Shown piece by piece: positions 22,991-35,520 of a stretch of DNA of 64,000 nt (positions are counted from its first letter, which is position 1; each line of letters begins with the position of its first letter). This DNA comes from Flammulina velutipes (taxonomy: Eukaryota > Basidiomycota > Agaricomycetes > Agaricales > Physalacriaceae): contig CM022375.1 of the NCBI GenBank assembly GCA_011800155.1, forward strand, positions 186,001 to 250,000, read 5' to 3'. The notes under the pieces are model-generated. The model was given only the letters and a program-made list of their open reading frames with translations. It had not been told where the DNA came from and ran no database searches. The position numbers were made by a program, and so were the translations under genes.

Positions 22991-24958
22991 TTGGGAGGCA
23001 GCGATATGGTGTCGAGCGGCGGTCTTCAACCGATTGTCAATTTTAGGGCTAGGGAGCCAGAACCGAAGGCCTCGTCTATCCTTGGACTACTCCTCATAGG
23101 ACGCTGTGCAGCGGCGAATACCCCAGTCCCCACGGCCATGATCCCTGTTATGACTGCCTCGCTCATTTCCCCGGACACGCGATTTTACCAGGACAGTCCC
23201 ATCGGAGACAATGTCTTGCGGTCCGTCGCAGCTTGGGAGTTTGAGGCTCATGGTGAGGCGCCTGTTAGCGCGGACGTTGAACCTACTGCAGCTGACGAGC
23301 AGGACATTGCCGTCGAGGACGACCCCGAGACGCTTTGGCAAAGGGCCATGCTATCTGCGACCGGCGTGGCTGAAACGCCCGAGGAATTCTGGCGAGAATA
23401 GGTTTACGCCACTCATCCAGCGTGCGCGACGGTTCGATCTCGGAACGTGCGACCTGGCGCGTACAACGGGTACAATTAGTTTTATGGTGGGCTCTTACTA
23501 CTACAACGAAGGCTTCGGGCGCGACAACAGCTATGCTGGTTACTGGCAGCACGCACGTTGCGTGTACGTCGATTCGACGAACACTTGCCATCGCGGACCC
23601 GTCGGCGGTGCCGCTTATATGCGGATTACTCACGCGGTGCTCTCTCCCGATGGAAGTCAGTGGCTGACGAGGGCAAAGATTTTATACGGCTCGGTGGCCT
23701 GCCCAGGACCCCGCGCGAGTTTTACGCTGGGGTAAGGAAGATCCATCGCTCCCCGGAGGATAAGCTCTTGCAGTACAAGGCAATCTTCTTGTTCTTCATG
23801 ACGCACACCGCCGAACGCATGGTGCACGAATTCCGCGACATTACCACCATGCTGGCATAGAAAGGGGCGAAGGACGATCGCAATAAGCTTATAGTCCAGA
23901 AAGCCTTCGCGGACCAGCTGGTCTACAACGGAGACTTCAAGCGCATCCGGATTCCCAAGGAGAGCCACTCGATGCTCCCGTCAGAGATGGTCGACTTCTA
24001 TTCCGGCGATTACTCTCTCGTTGACGTTGCGGCTTGCATGTTGGCGTTGCACGCTCCTGGATCGTGGTGTCACATCCCGGGCGTCGTTTGGAGTACTACC
24101 CTCGTACCATACTCTCCCTCTCTCTACGGGTTCATCATGAGCGAGGTTTTGCTGCCCTATCGAAAGGGCCCCGGCGGGACGGTGTACGAGCTGACGCCAG
24201 TGGAGAGGAAGACGTTCAAACTCAGTCTGATTCACTTCCTGGTCTGCCCTCCCGTGTTCGAGGAAATGATAATCAAGATCGCGATTGCGATCACACAAGT
24301 CGGACTGGCTTACGATCCGGCGTACGGTTTGCATACACTGCGCCACCTGTTGATGGTGGAGACAGACCCCGTCTGGAGACCAGTTGTCGAGGCTATCGAG
24401 ATGTCTAGACGGCGTTGCCTTCAGGAGTTTAAGACGATGCAGGTCCCGAGAGAATGGGACGGATGAGTGGATATCCCGAAGGATGCGAAGGACGTCTTCC
24501 TGGGCATTGTCGAGGGAGAGCAGTATCGTGCGGACGGGAAGGGTTTTGATCGCTTCGCCGACAAAACATATTGGTTCTTATATGGCGAGCACCCGCTGTT
24601 CGACCATTGCACTAGAGAGTCTTTTTTGGCATCTGATGCCGTGACTGGACGCTTCCGTGAGGCCGAGCCTGTCGATGCGGCCGTGGACAACGTCGTTGAG
24701 CCCGCCGCGGCTGAGACTGCTGAGCCCTCTATCGATGGAGTTGTCGAGCACGCCAATGCAGGCGTCGCTGGGGGTGCCAGTGATCACCCGCTAGAGGGTG
24801 TTGGGGAGTTTTTGCCTTTCGGCGGAGGACCAGGAGATGCTGGACGCTTCTGCATTGATGCAGTCGATGAACCTTTCAGAGTAGGGTCGTTGCGACCAAT
24901 ACATATGTTTCTTATGGCGTGGTCATTTACTTATATACATACATACTTACTTACTTAA
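22991..24958 (+). pseudogene. Degraded gene of unknown function, right-arm copy
   Basis: Mirror of the left-arm gene. One plus-strand frame carries most of the coding signal across 22991-24958, with stops at 23399-23401, 23858-23860 and 24464-24466. A frame excursion covers about 23402-23665. Joined across the breaks it would give roughly 650 residues: an acidic N-terminal part, a Gly/Tyr-rich middle, a hydrophobic segment at about 23972-24466 and an acidic Ala/Val/Glu-rich tail. There are no transposase, polymerase or kinase motifs that I can name. The nearest spacer gene, the Ulp1 protease, points the same way but lies about 3.8 kb upstream. Confidence 0.6.
24926..24956. repeat. Tetranucleotide microsatellite, right copy
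   Basis: Mirror of the run at 1668-1698 (ATAC/ACTT units on this strand). The two copies have the same length, although such repeats mutate quickly. That agrees with a recent origin or homogenisation of the arms. Confidence 0.8.
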
Positions 24959-25519
24959 GTTATAAAAAACTGAACTAACTTTTCTTTACTTGAGAGATCG
25001 TCGTGCTGTTCAATTTTGGCGTTTCGTGTCTGCAGATCATCGTTAGAAAAGGATGTCGGATTCCGTAGAGGCGGAGTGGTACTTACAAGTTAGAGCACGG
25101 AGAATCCAAGGTCCTGCGAAAATTTGACGATATAGAACTTGGCGGAAATCGTCTAGCTGATGGGTTGAGTGAGCTGCCCGCCTTCACGGATTTTTTGGCC
25201 CTCATCTTTGTAATCCCATGACAATGAAGGGGACATGTCGTCTTACCCAATAATCATCGATTCATCGGGAGTGTGAATGTATCCAATCAGGTAGACGCTT
25301 CGACTTCTTCGAGGACGGGGCGGTCTGCAGAGATTCGTCAGTCGAACTCCCCAGAGAGACGGAGTTATACAAACCGAGTATCCAAGGATCTGTGAAAGCG
25401 GACGAGATTCGAGAAACTGGTGGGTTGGACGACCTTCGAGGGGACTTTCTCTCTCTTGAGAAACTTTGGACTCCCTCTTCGTCGAGCAGGGTCGGCGGAC
25501 GTTGCAGCAGGCTTCATGA

Positions 25520-25998
25520 AGGACCCCCGAATATCCCACCAAATGTCTGATACTGAGGTTGGAGGTTCTTATCCGCATACCAAAAAGGAAGGAGTATCCG
25601 CATATGATACCATACCTCTCGAAGCCGTGATTTTTATCCGCATGCCGTATCAGGCCCCAGTGTGGCGCACGGGGCGAGGTGCCGAAATTCATAACCTTCG
25701 CGCCATCCCTGCCATGATTAAATTTAACAGTGGCCGAAGTGCCATTAATCGAAATCAAACGCGGCATTTGCGAGTCCGAGCGGTGTCCGAGCTTGCTAGT
25801 GCGTCCAAATTTTTTTTAATCCGCACGGCGCCTCTGACCTCCCCAGCCGCCCAAATTTATCCGCACCTAGGCCTGGTACCATACCACTTTCAAAAATCAA
25901 CCCCATTTGCATCCGCATTTGCCTCAGACCTGTTTTGAAAGCATACCCATTTTTATCCGCACGCGTACCAGACATTTGGCAGGATATTCGGGGGTCCT
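25520..25998. mobile_element. hAT-like MITE, right-arm copy
   Basis: This is the mirror copy of the 479-bp element at 626-1104, carried along in the inverted repeat. It keeps the same terminal inverted repeats and the same 8-bp flanking duplication, which reads CTTCATGA on this strand. It is not an independent insertion. Confidence 0.85.
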
Positions 25999-26623
25999 CT
26001 TCATGAGCTGGCATAAATTCTACGGCACGGGTAAATATATGTGGTTATCTCGCTTGGTTGTTGGGCGACTCGGAGACGAAAGATTGACATCGATTTCACC
26101 CCCGCTGGATCCGTTGCAGAAATTGAAGAGACGGAGATGAGACCGTTGGAGTCAGTCGGATCAAGATGGTTGACGAGTTCACCGACTCGAAGATCCATAC
26201 ACGGTAGTAGTATTTATATAACAGGAGGACAGCGCGCTTGCAACATCTGACGCTCAGCTCCGTAGACCAATCTGGGATCAATTCAAGATCCTCTTATGTG
26301 ACAGCGAATTGTATGATCCGAGAGCTGGGAAAAGATAGTACAGTATCGTTACCGAATCTTGAAATTACGCCACCACACGACACACTTTTCTCTGTAGTCA
26401 GAGTCGGTGCGTAGTCTCATTCATGGAAGAGTGGACGAAGAGTATAAAAACGAGATGCGCAACGGCCACGAGAAGACTTGGTGGGCTATACAGTGGTGGC
26501 TCAGAAGAGGAGTCCGCCTTGACGAACAGGATCTCGGAGTAGGAAAGGAAGGCTGACTACATCTGTATGCCATGATACAGTACCTTCAAGAGCACAGAAG
26601 ACCAACGCAACGATAGGCGACAT

Positions 26624-28640
26624 AAATGGAGTGATGGGCGGTCCGGCGATTAACATTAGAGTCTCAGAGAAAAGAAGTCGGAGTGGAGACGCAGTTCGGC
26701 AAGACTCTGAGCGGTAGTCTAGCGTAAAAATATCACTTGATCCAACGTTGTCGACTGATACAATAATTAGAGAGAGAGAGAATCATTTAGTATAAGAGAG
26801 ACTCATGATGGTAGCTGGGGGCAGAATTGATTGCGCCACATTGCCAAACAAAGGTCTACAAGCCCACGTGAAGATTTCGCTCCATCTTTCCTCCGGCCAC
26901 GGTGCTACCCGCAGAACCGTTGCCTCGCTTTTCACGCTCAGAACCGTTCAACTCGACCGGACTTTCGGTGTTACTCCGCGCGTACGAACTCGCCAGCCCG
27001 TATGCGCAAACGATATGCTGCTGGATGATTACCTTTCGAGGCTTTCACCCGCCCATGTCCGCAGTTGTAATACGTGTCTTCACCAATAGCATGAAGGATG
27101 GATTCAAGGATGGCCGTCAACGCAAGGATACGTGCAAATGCGTGAGGGCGAACGATGGTGACAGCTCGCGGAACTCTCGTGCGTACGCTGTTCAAAGGAA
27201 AGGAAGTGAAGCTGACGCTCGTCCAGGATACTGTCCACTACGTCGATATCACGCATATATAGGTTTCCCGTCCCATTATATCGGCGGCCTTTAAACAACA
27301 AATTACATGGTGTGGAGGTATGTTGAATCTATTCCACCTCCAGATCTACCGCTCATTGACGGCTAGATCCTCTCAACTGGACAGTCCGGACTACCGTCGT
27401 TCGCCAATGTGAAATGTCACGGAAAGGCCCGCCAATTGTCGCATAGCGTTATGCTTCCGTCGTTCGAATTGCGACTGCAGTCTCAGCATCGCCCAACACA
27501 GCCGCAATTGGTCCCCTCGCTGCTCTGTGGTCGCATATGGTTTCCCTTTTCCTACTTCCATCTGCCTCTTCGCTGTCCTACCTAGCGGTGTCTTTCGTGT
27601 TGGAGTGCCGCGTACCACGCTTTAGATATGTGCAGCCGGTCCCTATCGACTCGGGAGATTCGCTCAGGTTGATATTTGGCGTTGACCGACGCGGAGCTCA
27701 TTCAGATCTGAGATCAGCTCTCGCTGTATGCTGTTCTCGATACGAGACCAATTCGAAACGCTGAGGATAGTGTTCGAGGCACTGGAGATAAAGGTCAACG
27801 GAGGAGAGCGTCGTGGATTTCGTTTCAGGGAACATGATCGTCTCAGGTCGTTCGCTGTTGGGATAGGCGTTGGTTGGTGCGGCGATTGGCTTTTCATCCT
27901 CGTTGTTTTCGTTGAAAACATATGTGGTGATCTATCATTTGGTATCTATCGCTCCCTTCGGAATATGGATATATCAAAGGTATGCTCATTCTATACCATA
28001 CCATACCACACCGCTAACGAACCGCTAGATACTCCCGACCAGGCTACCACTGTTCGACAATAATACGACGAGTACCTCTGAGCAGGGAATTAACGGAGGT
28101 CTAGATTCTCGAGGTCGTCGCGGAGAATGACCAATTGGCCCACAGGCGGCATAGCCTTAGTCGTCGCCCGGATTGCGACCGTTCTGCCCGCATCGCACCC
28201 AGTCCGTGTCTATGTCTCGCCCGATATTTCCCTTTCTCGCCTATAATCCTGCCCATCCTGTCTCCCCCGGCGGTCGTACACCTTTCCTCGCCGTAGCCAG
28301 CGATGTGATGGTTCACGGATCCTTTTACACACGGCCAGCACCGCTCGAGAGATTCATTCAAGTCTCGAGGGAGGCGTCTACCGATGCGGACCTCATGCTT
28401 ATCCAGCTGGCACCTTCAAGCGCAGAGCGTCATCCATACTGCGGCCGCTATTCGGACCAAAGGAAGCCTTTCTCTTGGATCCTCGAACTCTCGCTCCGTG
28501 TCGCGTTTGAATGACAAACCTAGTTGGAAAACCGAGGATGGAGATGGGGATGGACGCAGTCTCGATAAATGCTGGAAAACTTTGCCAACTTTGCTCCATG
28601 GGACAGGAGCGCTTCAGGTAGTCCGTCGTTGGTGGATGCG
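26624..28640. other. Region outside the right arm, no gene supported
   Basis: A GA dinucleotide run lies at about 26770-26783. Open frames up to 130 codons occur but overlap on several frames and lack recognisable motifs. The frame at 27728-28063 (111 codons) has a hydrophobic middle but no family. Confidence 0.4.
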
Positions 28641-29070
28641 CAGTAGCATGTCACTCTCGCCGTAGGGTCAGTGCCGTTGTCGAAGATATGCTGGACGCTC
28701 TATCATATGGTACGTCCGTTCATTTCTTTCTTTGTATATTTGTTGAGGACTTCCTTTTGCAGCCCTTTCTGACGGTAATGGAATCCCGTGGACTCTATGC
28801 TGGATGACTTGGAGGCGACTCATAAATGCAGGAACCTGAAACTTCGCCAACTCGCCCCCCCCCCTCATAGTCCGTCGCTGGGATCGGTTTGGGACGCATT
28901 GTACTCTCGAAGGTTCCCTTCGATGGAGTCGTTGCCGCTATCGAAGGCGTTTTATGGTATGGTATATGTGTTTATCGCTCTCTTTCGATCCTTGTTAAAG
29001 ACTTCGTTTTAGCCGTTTCTGACGATCGTACCGGACTGTCGACAGGATGTTTGGGAGCGGCCTTGCCGTT
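28640..29070 (+). repeat. Two diverged tandem units with intron-like core
   Basis: The segment around 28700-28790 (..TATG|GTACGT....TTTTGCAG|CC.TTTCTGACG) is repeated in diverged form around 28945-29040 (..TATG|GTATGG....CGTTTTAG|CCGTTTCTGACG). The offset is about 245 bp. Each unit looks like an exon end, a short intron and an exon start, so this may be a decayed tandemly repeated exon. Confidence 0.45.
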
Positions 29071-29329
29071 TGCACCTATGGTACGACGGTTTGATCTGTG
29101 GAATCGAACCTTTAAGCTATCCTACTTCATTCGAACGTGATGTTCGGGAGGCGTTCTATTTATCGTATACGATACGTATACCATGTACAAGTTGTTGTTA
29201 TGTTACATGTACGGTACTAAGTAGTAGCGCTAGAAATTAGCCGCTAGCCATTCCTGGCCTCTCTCTCTTCCATTCCATGATCCGTCAACGGTGTAGGTCA
29301 ACGTGCAAATCACCGCTTCTATTCCTTCT

Positions 29330-31080
29330 GTTTCTTTATGAATGCGCTGACTACGTTCCTCTCAGCCGTCTAGAAGTCGTTACGAGAAAGATTGCATCGA
29401 ACACGCGCGATATGTTCATTTGTTGGCTATCCTCCCATGCTTCATAAATTCTACGAGGCGGAACGTGACGGCTTTGGGAACCTACGAGTTGGCACTCGGG
29501 TGTTGCTTTGAATACGCACGGGAAAGAGGTGTCAAGGGCAGTCGACTGAATGTTTGCTGTATGTTAGCGACTTCCATCCCGGACATCCACAAGGACGTGG
29601 CATGGACATCAGCCAAGCCGTCGTAAATCAATCGCATTCTTATGCATAGAGCGAGATGGCTCGAATGCCATGCTCCATGACGCCTATCCGGTAGGATTTC
29701 GGTCAGAACAACAACGGGGCAAGTGCGTGCGGGTCCAGCAAAAGGAGGAGGCGCAGAATTGAACGGGCGTTGAACGAGTGCGCTTCTCTCTGAATTAAAC
29801 AGTGAATGCCTGACGCTGAACCAACGTAGGTTCGTACCCATATCCCCCCTCCTGTCGACATAGAATGCAACCACCGGGATCAATCCAAGGACAACGCACT
29901 CCACGAAGATAACTCAGAGCTCAGCGCTCAACTACCGGCTGTTTCACAGGATGCAAAAAACTCCGTCAATTTATCCACGCGTGGCTCCAGCTCTGCCAGT
30001 CGCCATCGACACCGTTCATGGAGACGTTTCGTCTTTCTTTCTCTGCGCACCCACCAAACATGTCCTTGTACGTTAAATGGAAATCATCGCCGCGGCTTTC
30101 TCGACTCGCGTCTTATCTTGGATTCTCTATCATCACTTACGGTCGTATGATACGCGAGAGCATAACAATGGCATCGCAAGAATTTTACTTGCGATGTCGG
30201 CGAACTCGTAATGATTCATGTACGTCTCCGTGCTCTCATCCCTACGTACTGCTCACCCAGCCTAGATGTGAATACTACCAGTATACGACGCAGAGGTCGT
30301 TTAAACTGCTGACCCTATCCTCCTAGCGAGTTATGAAAACCAAACTCAGGCGTGCCTTCTCGGCAAAAGCTACGTTGCAAAGGAGTCGTCGCCTGTGCGC
30401 AGCTCCCCTTCCTCTCGACACTATCTTATTCAACGCCGTCCGTTCCTCCATCCATACTCGGGCCTAGCATGCGGAATATCTCCCTGACATCAAAGCTCAA
30501 GATCATGCGTCCTCAAAGTACGTCCTCCTATCATTCGCGAAAAGGATAACTGAAAGCTGACCTCTATACAGGATGTTTCGCGAACTCGAACATGCCCCAT
30601 GTTTTCCGGCGCTATTGATGCTCGCGATCGATAACGATGACTAGCGACTCGTACAATTAGCGACTACTGGTATATGCTTCCCTCTTTCGTGGATAGTAGA
30701 CGGTCAGGCCACGATGCTGAGCCAGGAGGATTTCCCGTTCTTCCAAAGACTTCTTGACATTACGGTGACCAGTCATCTATTTTACGCCGGTCGCCTACTA
30801 CACTTCCTGGGCAAACGGGACCAGAAACAAGTCTTATCATGGCGCGTCGCCTGTTCTTTCGAATGGCATCTTCTGCACAAATGGGCGCATTTTCGAGGGA
30901 ATAGAATCTGATCGACACATCCTGGACTCAATATACTTGCTTTCCTGAGATGACGCCGATACATTTCGCACATTCCAGGCGGAAATGCAGTGCTTTGACT
31001 GCTCTGAAAGGCAGTGGATGTCCCCATATCCAAGTTGGCCGGGCAGGAGGTCGGTGGAAACATGAACACTTAATCTATGT
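29330..31080. repeat. Dispersed repeat family, copy A part 1
   Basis: Similarity with 41030-42700 follows the same order over most of its length. Shared landmarks include TATGAATGCGCTG-like starts, GCGATATGTTCAT, CATCC.CAAGGACGTGGCA, GATTCATGTACGTCTC and TTGCTCGCGATCGAT. The copies differ by many substitutions and indels. No conserved reading frame survives. No terminal repeats were found, so the element class is unknown. Confidence 0.65.
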
Positions 31081-31393
31081 ACGTCTTTTCTATTCATCAC
31101 ATGAGTAGAGTTCATCTCTCAACCTCACATGCGGCGTCAGATCATTCGCTGACAGACAGCCTTCAAGCTATAGTCTTACCCGCCCACGACGACCGCGATC
31201 CGCGATGACACTACCAGCCGCTCTGCTTGAGCGTCACGGGCATCGACGTCGGACGCAGTCCGTCGGAATGGGGAGGGGCGGGAGGATGGTCGGTGTCAAG
31301 CGGGCGGAGGGGCATCGTCAGGTTCAGCGCGCCCTCGTTGGGGAATTTAAGGGATGTGGATGTCCTTGGATGATGCAGCAGCAGATTATACGG

Positions 31394-31998
31394 CTGGGCC
31401 TGAAGACGTTGGATCCTAGACGCGAGACCGCGATCGAGAGCGCATCAAAAATCGTTGAAGACCGTTCGCCCAAAAGGACATGCACAGCAGGAGAGGCTCG
31501 CGACGCTTCTTTCCCCAATCTACGACTGCATTCTCGACAAGAATACCTCACGAAACGCGAGCTCCAGCAGATTCTTCTCTGCAAGGAAATCAGGGACGAT
31601 GAGGCACTTTTCAGCGGGATGAAGATATCGAAGCGGGAACAACGGGAACTGAGCCACAAGAAAGACTTGCTCAAGCTGGTGGAGGAATGACACGTGTGTG
31701 ATAGTATGACGGCTATCAGCTACCGGAGGACTACATTACGGAGATTGACAAGGAGAAGAACAAGAACAACCCTAGGAGGAGGTGTCACGGACGCAGACCA
31801 ATGTAAGGCCAGTCAGACCAGCCCCAGTACACTCACGACAGGTTCTAGGGCCAAGAAGGAGGTCTTCAAGAGCTACAACCACGATTCAGTTCGTCATAGA
31901 TATAATTCAGAGCTCCAAAATGTCAGCGGCTGAAAAGCTGCTGCAGGACCAGATTGACGTTGCCGACGTTGTTGATCCTATGGTTGACGGTACTTAAG
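31394..31998 (+). pseudogene. Prp2/DHX16-type splicing helicase, N-terminal region fragment
   Basis: Three frames in succession carry parts of the N-terminal region of the DEAH helicase Prp2 (DHX16). Up to 31690 it contains LRLHSRQEYLTKRELQQ and SKREQRELSHKKDLLKLVEE. Near 31714 it contains YQLPEDYITEIDKEKNKN. From about 31880 to 31998 it contains FVIDIIQSS.MSAAEKLLQDQIDVA. These segments lie in the order seen in intact Prp2, before the helicase core, but are separated by frameshifts and a TGA at 31688-31690. The helicase domains are absent. In the intact family the protein remodels the spliceosome before the first splicing step. This piece cannot do that. It lies between two halves of repeat copy A, which suggests capture by or insertion into the repeat. 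Confidence 0.65.
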
Positions 31999-32099
31999 AC
32001 GAAATGACTGCACGCAAGTCCAGCCGGGGGAAGGGGGGTTCAAGTAGAAGGTTGAATGGAGTACGTTTCTCTCTTCACCTTGATTCTCGGTCGCCTGAA

Positions 32100-32560
32100 T
32101 CTAAATCAACCTAGGTCCACACCCGCACCCTTTTTCCCATCGGCGCCATCGCCTGGAATATCTAAACTCCTTCGAAGGAGACCTCCAGCCTGCACGCCAT
32201 TACCTGTTCTTGGGGCGCGCTCCGCGGGAGTGAAAGGGCCAAATGGATGAGGAGGGCCAAGACGACTCGTCGATGTCTTCATCTACTTATTCATTGTTGG
32301 AGGCTCAGGACGATTCAACGTATGAAAGGGATCCAATTCACATATATACACGCGAGGCTAATAATAGTATACACGTTAGTTACAAAGATATCTACGTACT
32401 TACAACAAAATATTAATCATCATGTACTTAGGCTATCTCGAGAAGCCAATCGTTGGTCTTGCTACTGAGTGCGGGTCAAGTCAGCATGGGCAAATGAACC
32501 AAAGGTAAATGTAGACATACCAACGTCCTCACGTAACGCGTTTCTGCCTTGATTCTCATT
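32100..32560. repeat. Dispersed repeat family, copy A part 2
   Basis: Matches 43610-44030. Shared landmarks are CCATCGGCGCCATCG.CTGGAA, GACCTCC.GCCTGCACGCC, GATGTCTTCATC, ACACGCGAGGCTAATAATAGTATA and TAATCATCATG. The order is conserved in both copies. Confidence 0.6.
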
Positions 32561-33539
32561 TTTCATCGATAGCGTAAACTAGCGATGCACACATGCGCGA
32601 GTACTGTCGCTAGCTGCTGCTTTGTTCTAATAAAGCTTACACTGCATAGAAATACAATCATACCTATCCCCCAATAGCATATTCATTTTCCAGAGCAATA
32701 GGTTGGTGACGAGCATGCCACACACAGATCTATCGTCTCTCATCAATCTGTCTAAGCCGCAATCTAACCTAGAACCAGGGGACGGCAAGCACAATAAAAC
32801 CTCGATCCACAACACAGAAACCTCGAATTACAAGATCCATGGGACGGTCCGGAATAAAGTACGAAAAATACATTTATAATTGTCAGATTGTCATCTACTT
32901 GGTTCATGGAATAAGCGGCGAGAAAGGGTGATGTTCAAGTCGGCTACTATTGCTGTGTGACGGCGCAAATATTATCTAGTGCAGTTAAAATGCTGACATC
33001 CTTTTTATTGTACCGTTTTTCAAGACCGAGATTAACAAGCCCGTCATTGGGCTGATCCTCGAAAGGCAGTGGAGGATGATACTAATTTGTCGTCCACTCG
33101 CTTTCGGGGAATGCTACTTCTCATACATATCGTAGTCATATTCAAGCTGTTTAGCCAGTTCATGTAACAATCGTTCCCGTTTCAACGGCGCCGAACGGGT
33201 TTCGAGTGGGCTCGCTCGCGGAGGATGAAAGTAATATATTGGAGGAGGAGAAATCCGTTTGACATCTAGCCTCCTGTATGGTTGATCTCGGAAGAAGACA
33301 GTAGATGGGATGACTCTATGAATCTAAATACCCTCACATGTTCATCTTGGCAATTTAGATCTACTAGGCTGTGTTAGCAACGCGTAAGAATGAATTGAGA
33401 GAGGCGTACCAGAATACTATGGATCGTTATCGAGCCAATCGACATCGTCTGGTGCGATCACCGCTCACAGTGAATTTCGGAAGATGCGCGAAGTTAATTC
33501 TCGACTCGAGATGAACACGCCAGAAGCAACAGTGGCTAT
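32561..33539. other. No gene seen
   Basis: AT-richer intergenic sequence with short open frames only. No repeats beyond those described were recognised. Confidence 0.4.
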
Positions 33540-34880
33540 AGTTCTGTAGTTCATTGTGAATGGTGAAAGAGCATGCGTGGTCCCGGCGCGAAACAAGAAA
33601 GACGAACTATCCCCATGGACGGCTGGTCAATGGTGATAGTAATAGTCAAAGCTATGAGGGTTTGTGAACCACGCGTATCAACCTGGCAGCGGGGCTGAGG
33701 GCTGCTTGATTGCGTGAACGACTGGCCGTGAAGGTACGACACTTAACAGCCATCATTGGGAAAGGGACCAGGCGGAGCATGGGATTTCGGGGGGCGCGCG
33801 AGCGTGATTTGACATCTGTCCTGGCATCGTGTTGGGCAGAAGATGGCGCATGGGAGGAATAAGGTCCATCGCAAGAACCTAGACTAGGCATCCCAACAGT
33901 TTTGTCGAATGCGGAAGGTGCTTGGCCTGCATGACACGAATAGCAAACGTCCAGCCTGGCATAGTGACGAATGGCGATAGTGACTACGATGGTCCAACCA
34001 AGAGGATCGGTTTTCCGTGACCATGCCAGTTTGAGTTACGGTCGCGTTTTGCTCGACATCGTCGAAGGACCCAACCGACGTTCAGTACGAACATATGAGA
34101 CTGTTCATTGGAGCCATGATACTCAACGGGGCTGAGGACTCAAGCTACGGATAAGGGAGCATGAACCAGGCGGAGCATCCGATTTCGGGGAACGCGCGAT
34201 CATGTCGAACGACCCAGCAGAACTCGACGATACATGAGAGGAATGAGATACACTGCAGCGCTCGGCATTGGATCTCGCATATCGAGAAACGTACTCTTCC
34301 GACGTTCAGCACTCATTTCCGACCAACACCCCTTCAGATCCCGTCTCGTCGCTGTTCGGATTGCCCTACCACCTTGCCAACAGCGTGTGTGATCGTGAAG
34401 AGGAAGACGAACGCCTCAAAAGGTCCTCCTTGAAGGTATTCGAATCAACCGTAGTCGGTGAATCTAAGTATCTGGTCAGTTGGGATACGTCATTGATTCA
34501 TGGTACCGTACAACTTATTGACGGCTGCAACGTTGCTTTAAGGTCACGGCCATGGCATCGCAGTCCACTATGAAAGAGGTCGGAGGGCGAAGCAAGAAAG
34601 ACGGACAGGGGCAGCGAGTGACGATGTCGACAGTGATGATTGAAGCTTGGAGTAAGATGATGGGCAAATGTCTCCGTGTCCTTGACAATAGTTCTGATTT
34701 CCGTCGAGTTGGCAGCGTGGTCGAGTCGCGTTCGTATATCTAGGTGAGGTTAGCACTAGATATTTGACGGGCATATTGAGACGTACTCAGTCGTTCGGCG
34801 CTCGTTCATTCGACATTCCCAGCCGACACCTCAGATCCCTCGCACGCTCGTCTCATCTCGTCGCTGCTTGCCTATCGTCA
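33540..34880. repeat. Diverged tandem segments
   Basis: Several short blocks recur in order. AACCAGGCGGAGCAT..GATTTCGGGG appears at about 33767 and 34167. CGAA(A/G)CAAGAAAGACG appears at about 33588 and 34590. ACGTACTC..CGTTC.GC.CTC with a following CAGATCCC block appears at about 34285 and 34785. This points to old, nested tandem duplication. No coding frame is conserved. Confidence 0.4.
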
Positions 34881-35520
34881 ACGTGGGACGGACGCTCCTA
34901 ACGACGAGAATGAGCACGAACATGGCAAAGTTCCTCCAAGTCGTCTCGCTCTACGCGTGAGGGTCCGGTATTTAAGTCGGCCGTTGGATACTTAGTGCTA
35001 AACCGACTTGGTCAGCTAGGATATACGGTTGATTTTGGGCGGACGTACAACGACAGTTGACGGAGTATTCATGCCCATGCCTCATCGGATCCGCTGACAT
35101 AAAACAGCATGAACTAGGGAAGAGTTAGCAGATGGTGGATGTAGACCAAAAACAGACATACACCCAGCGTTGGAGCTTGGCGAACGCTCTTTACCGCGAG
35201 CTCCATGTCCATTCAGTCATTTTCTACCGACGCAGCCGAACCTTGCCTGTATGAACCTATGATTAATTATGATATGGCGCTCAGTCTTGGAATGAGTGGA
35301 CGCACCAAAAGACTCAACTGCCGGACCAGCTCTCGTCTTCCTTTCCCAGTCGACCATCAAGTCGTAGGTTCGCAAAGACGTCGCGCTTATTCCACATGTT
35401 GGATATTGAGTACGTCAGGTGGTTCGAGTGAGACCTAGGATGGCTGAGGTGGAAGCTGGTTCGATCCAACATCGGAGCAGTTTGTTGAACCAGGAGTGCA
35501 AGATACTGAGTGATAGATCC
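34881..35520. other. No gene seen
   Basis: Only short open frames. A GGTTCGATCC string near 35457 resembles a tRNA B-box, but no A-box at a workable distance or cloverleaf surrounds it. Confidence 0.4.

Larger units (their letters stand above)
19134..26623. repeat. Right arm of the 7.5-kb inverted repeat
   Basis: This is the reverse complement of 1-7491. Its inner edge lies inside the last exon of the Ulp1-type protease gene, which reads without interruption from the spacer into the arm. That suggests this side is the original locus and the left arm the derived copy. Position 26623 pairs with position 1. Whether homology continues past 26623 cannot be judged, because the window starts at the matching base. 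Confidence 0.97.

Noticed and set aside
35440..35480. GGTTCGATCC resembling a tRNA B-box
   Set aside because: The only A-box-like string is just 8 bases away, far too close, and no cloverleaf can be drawn.
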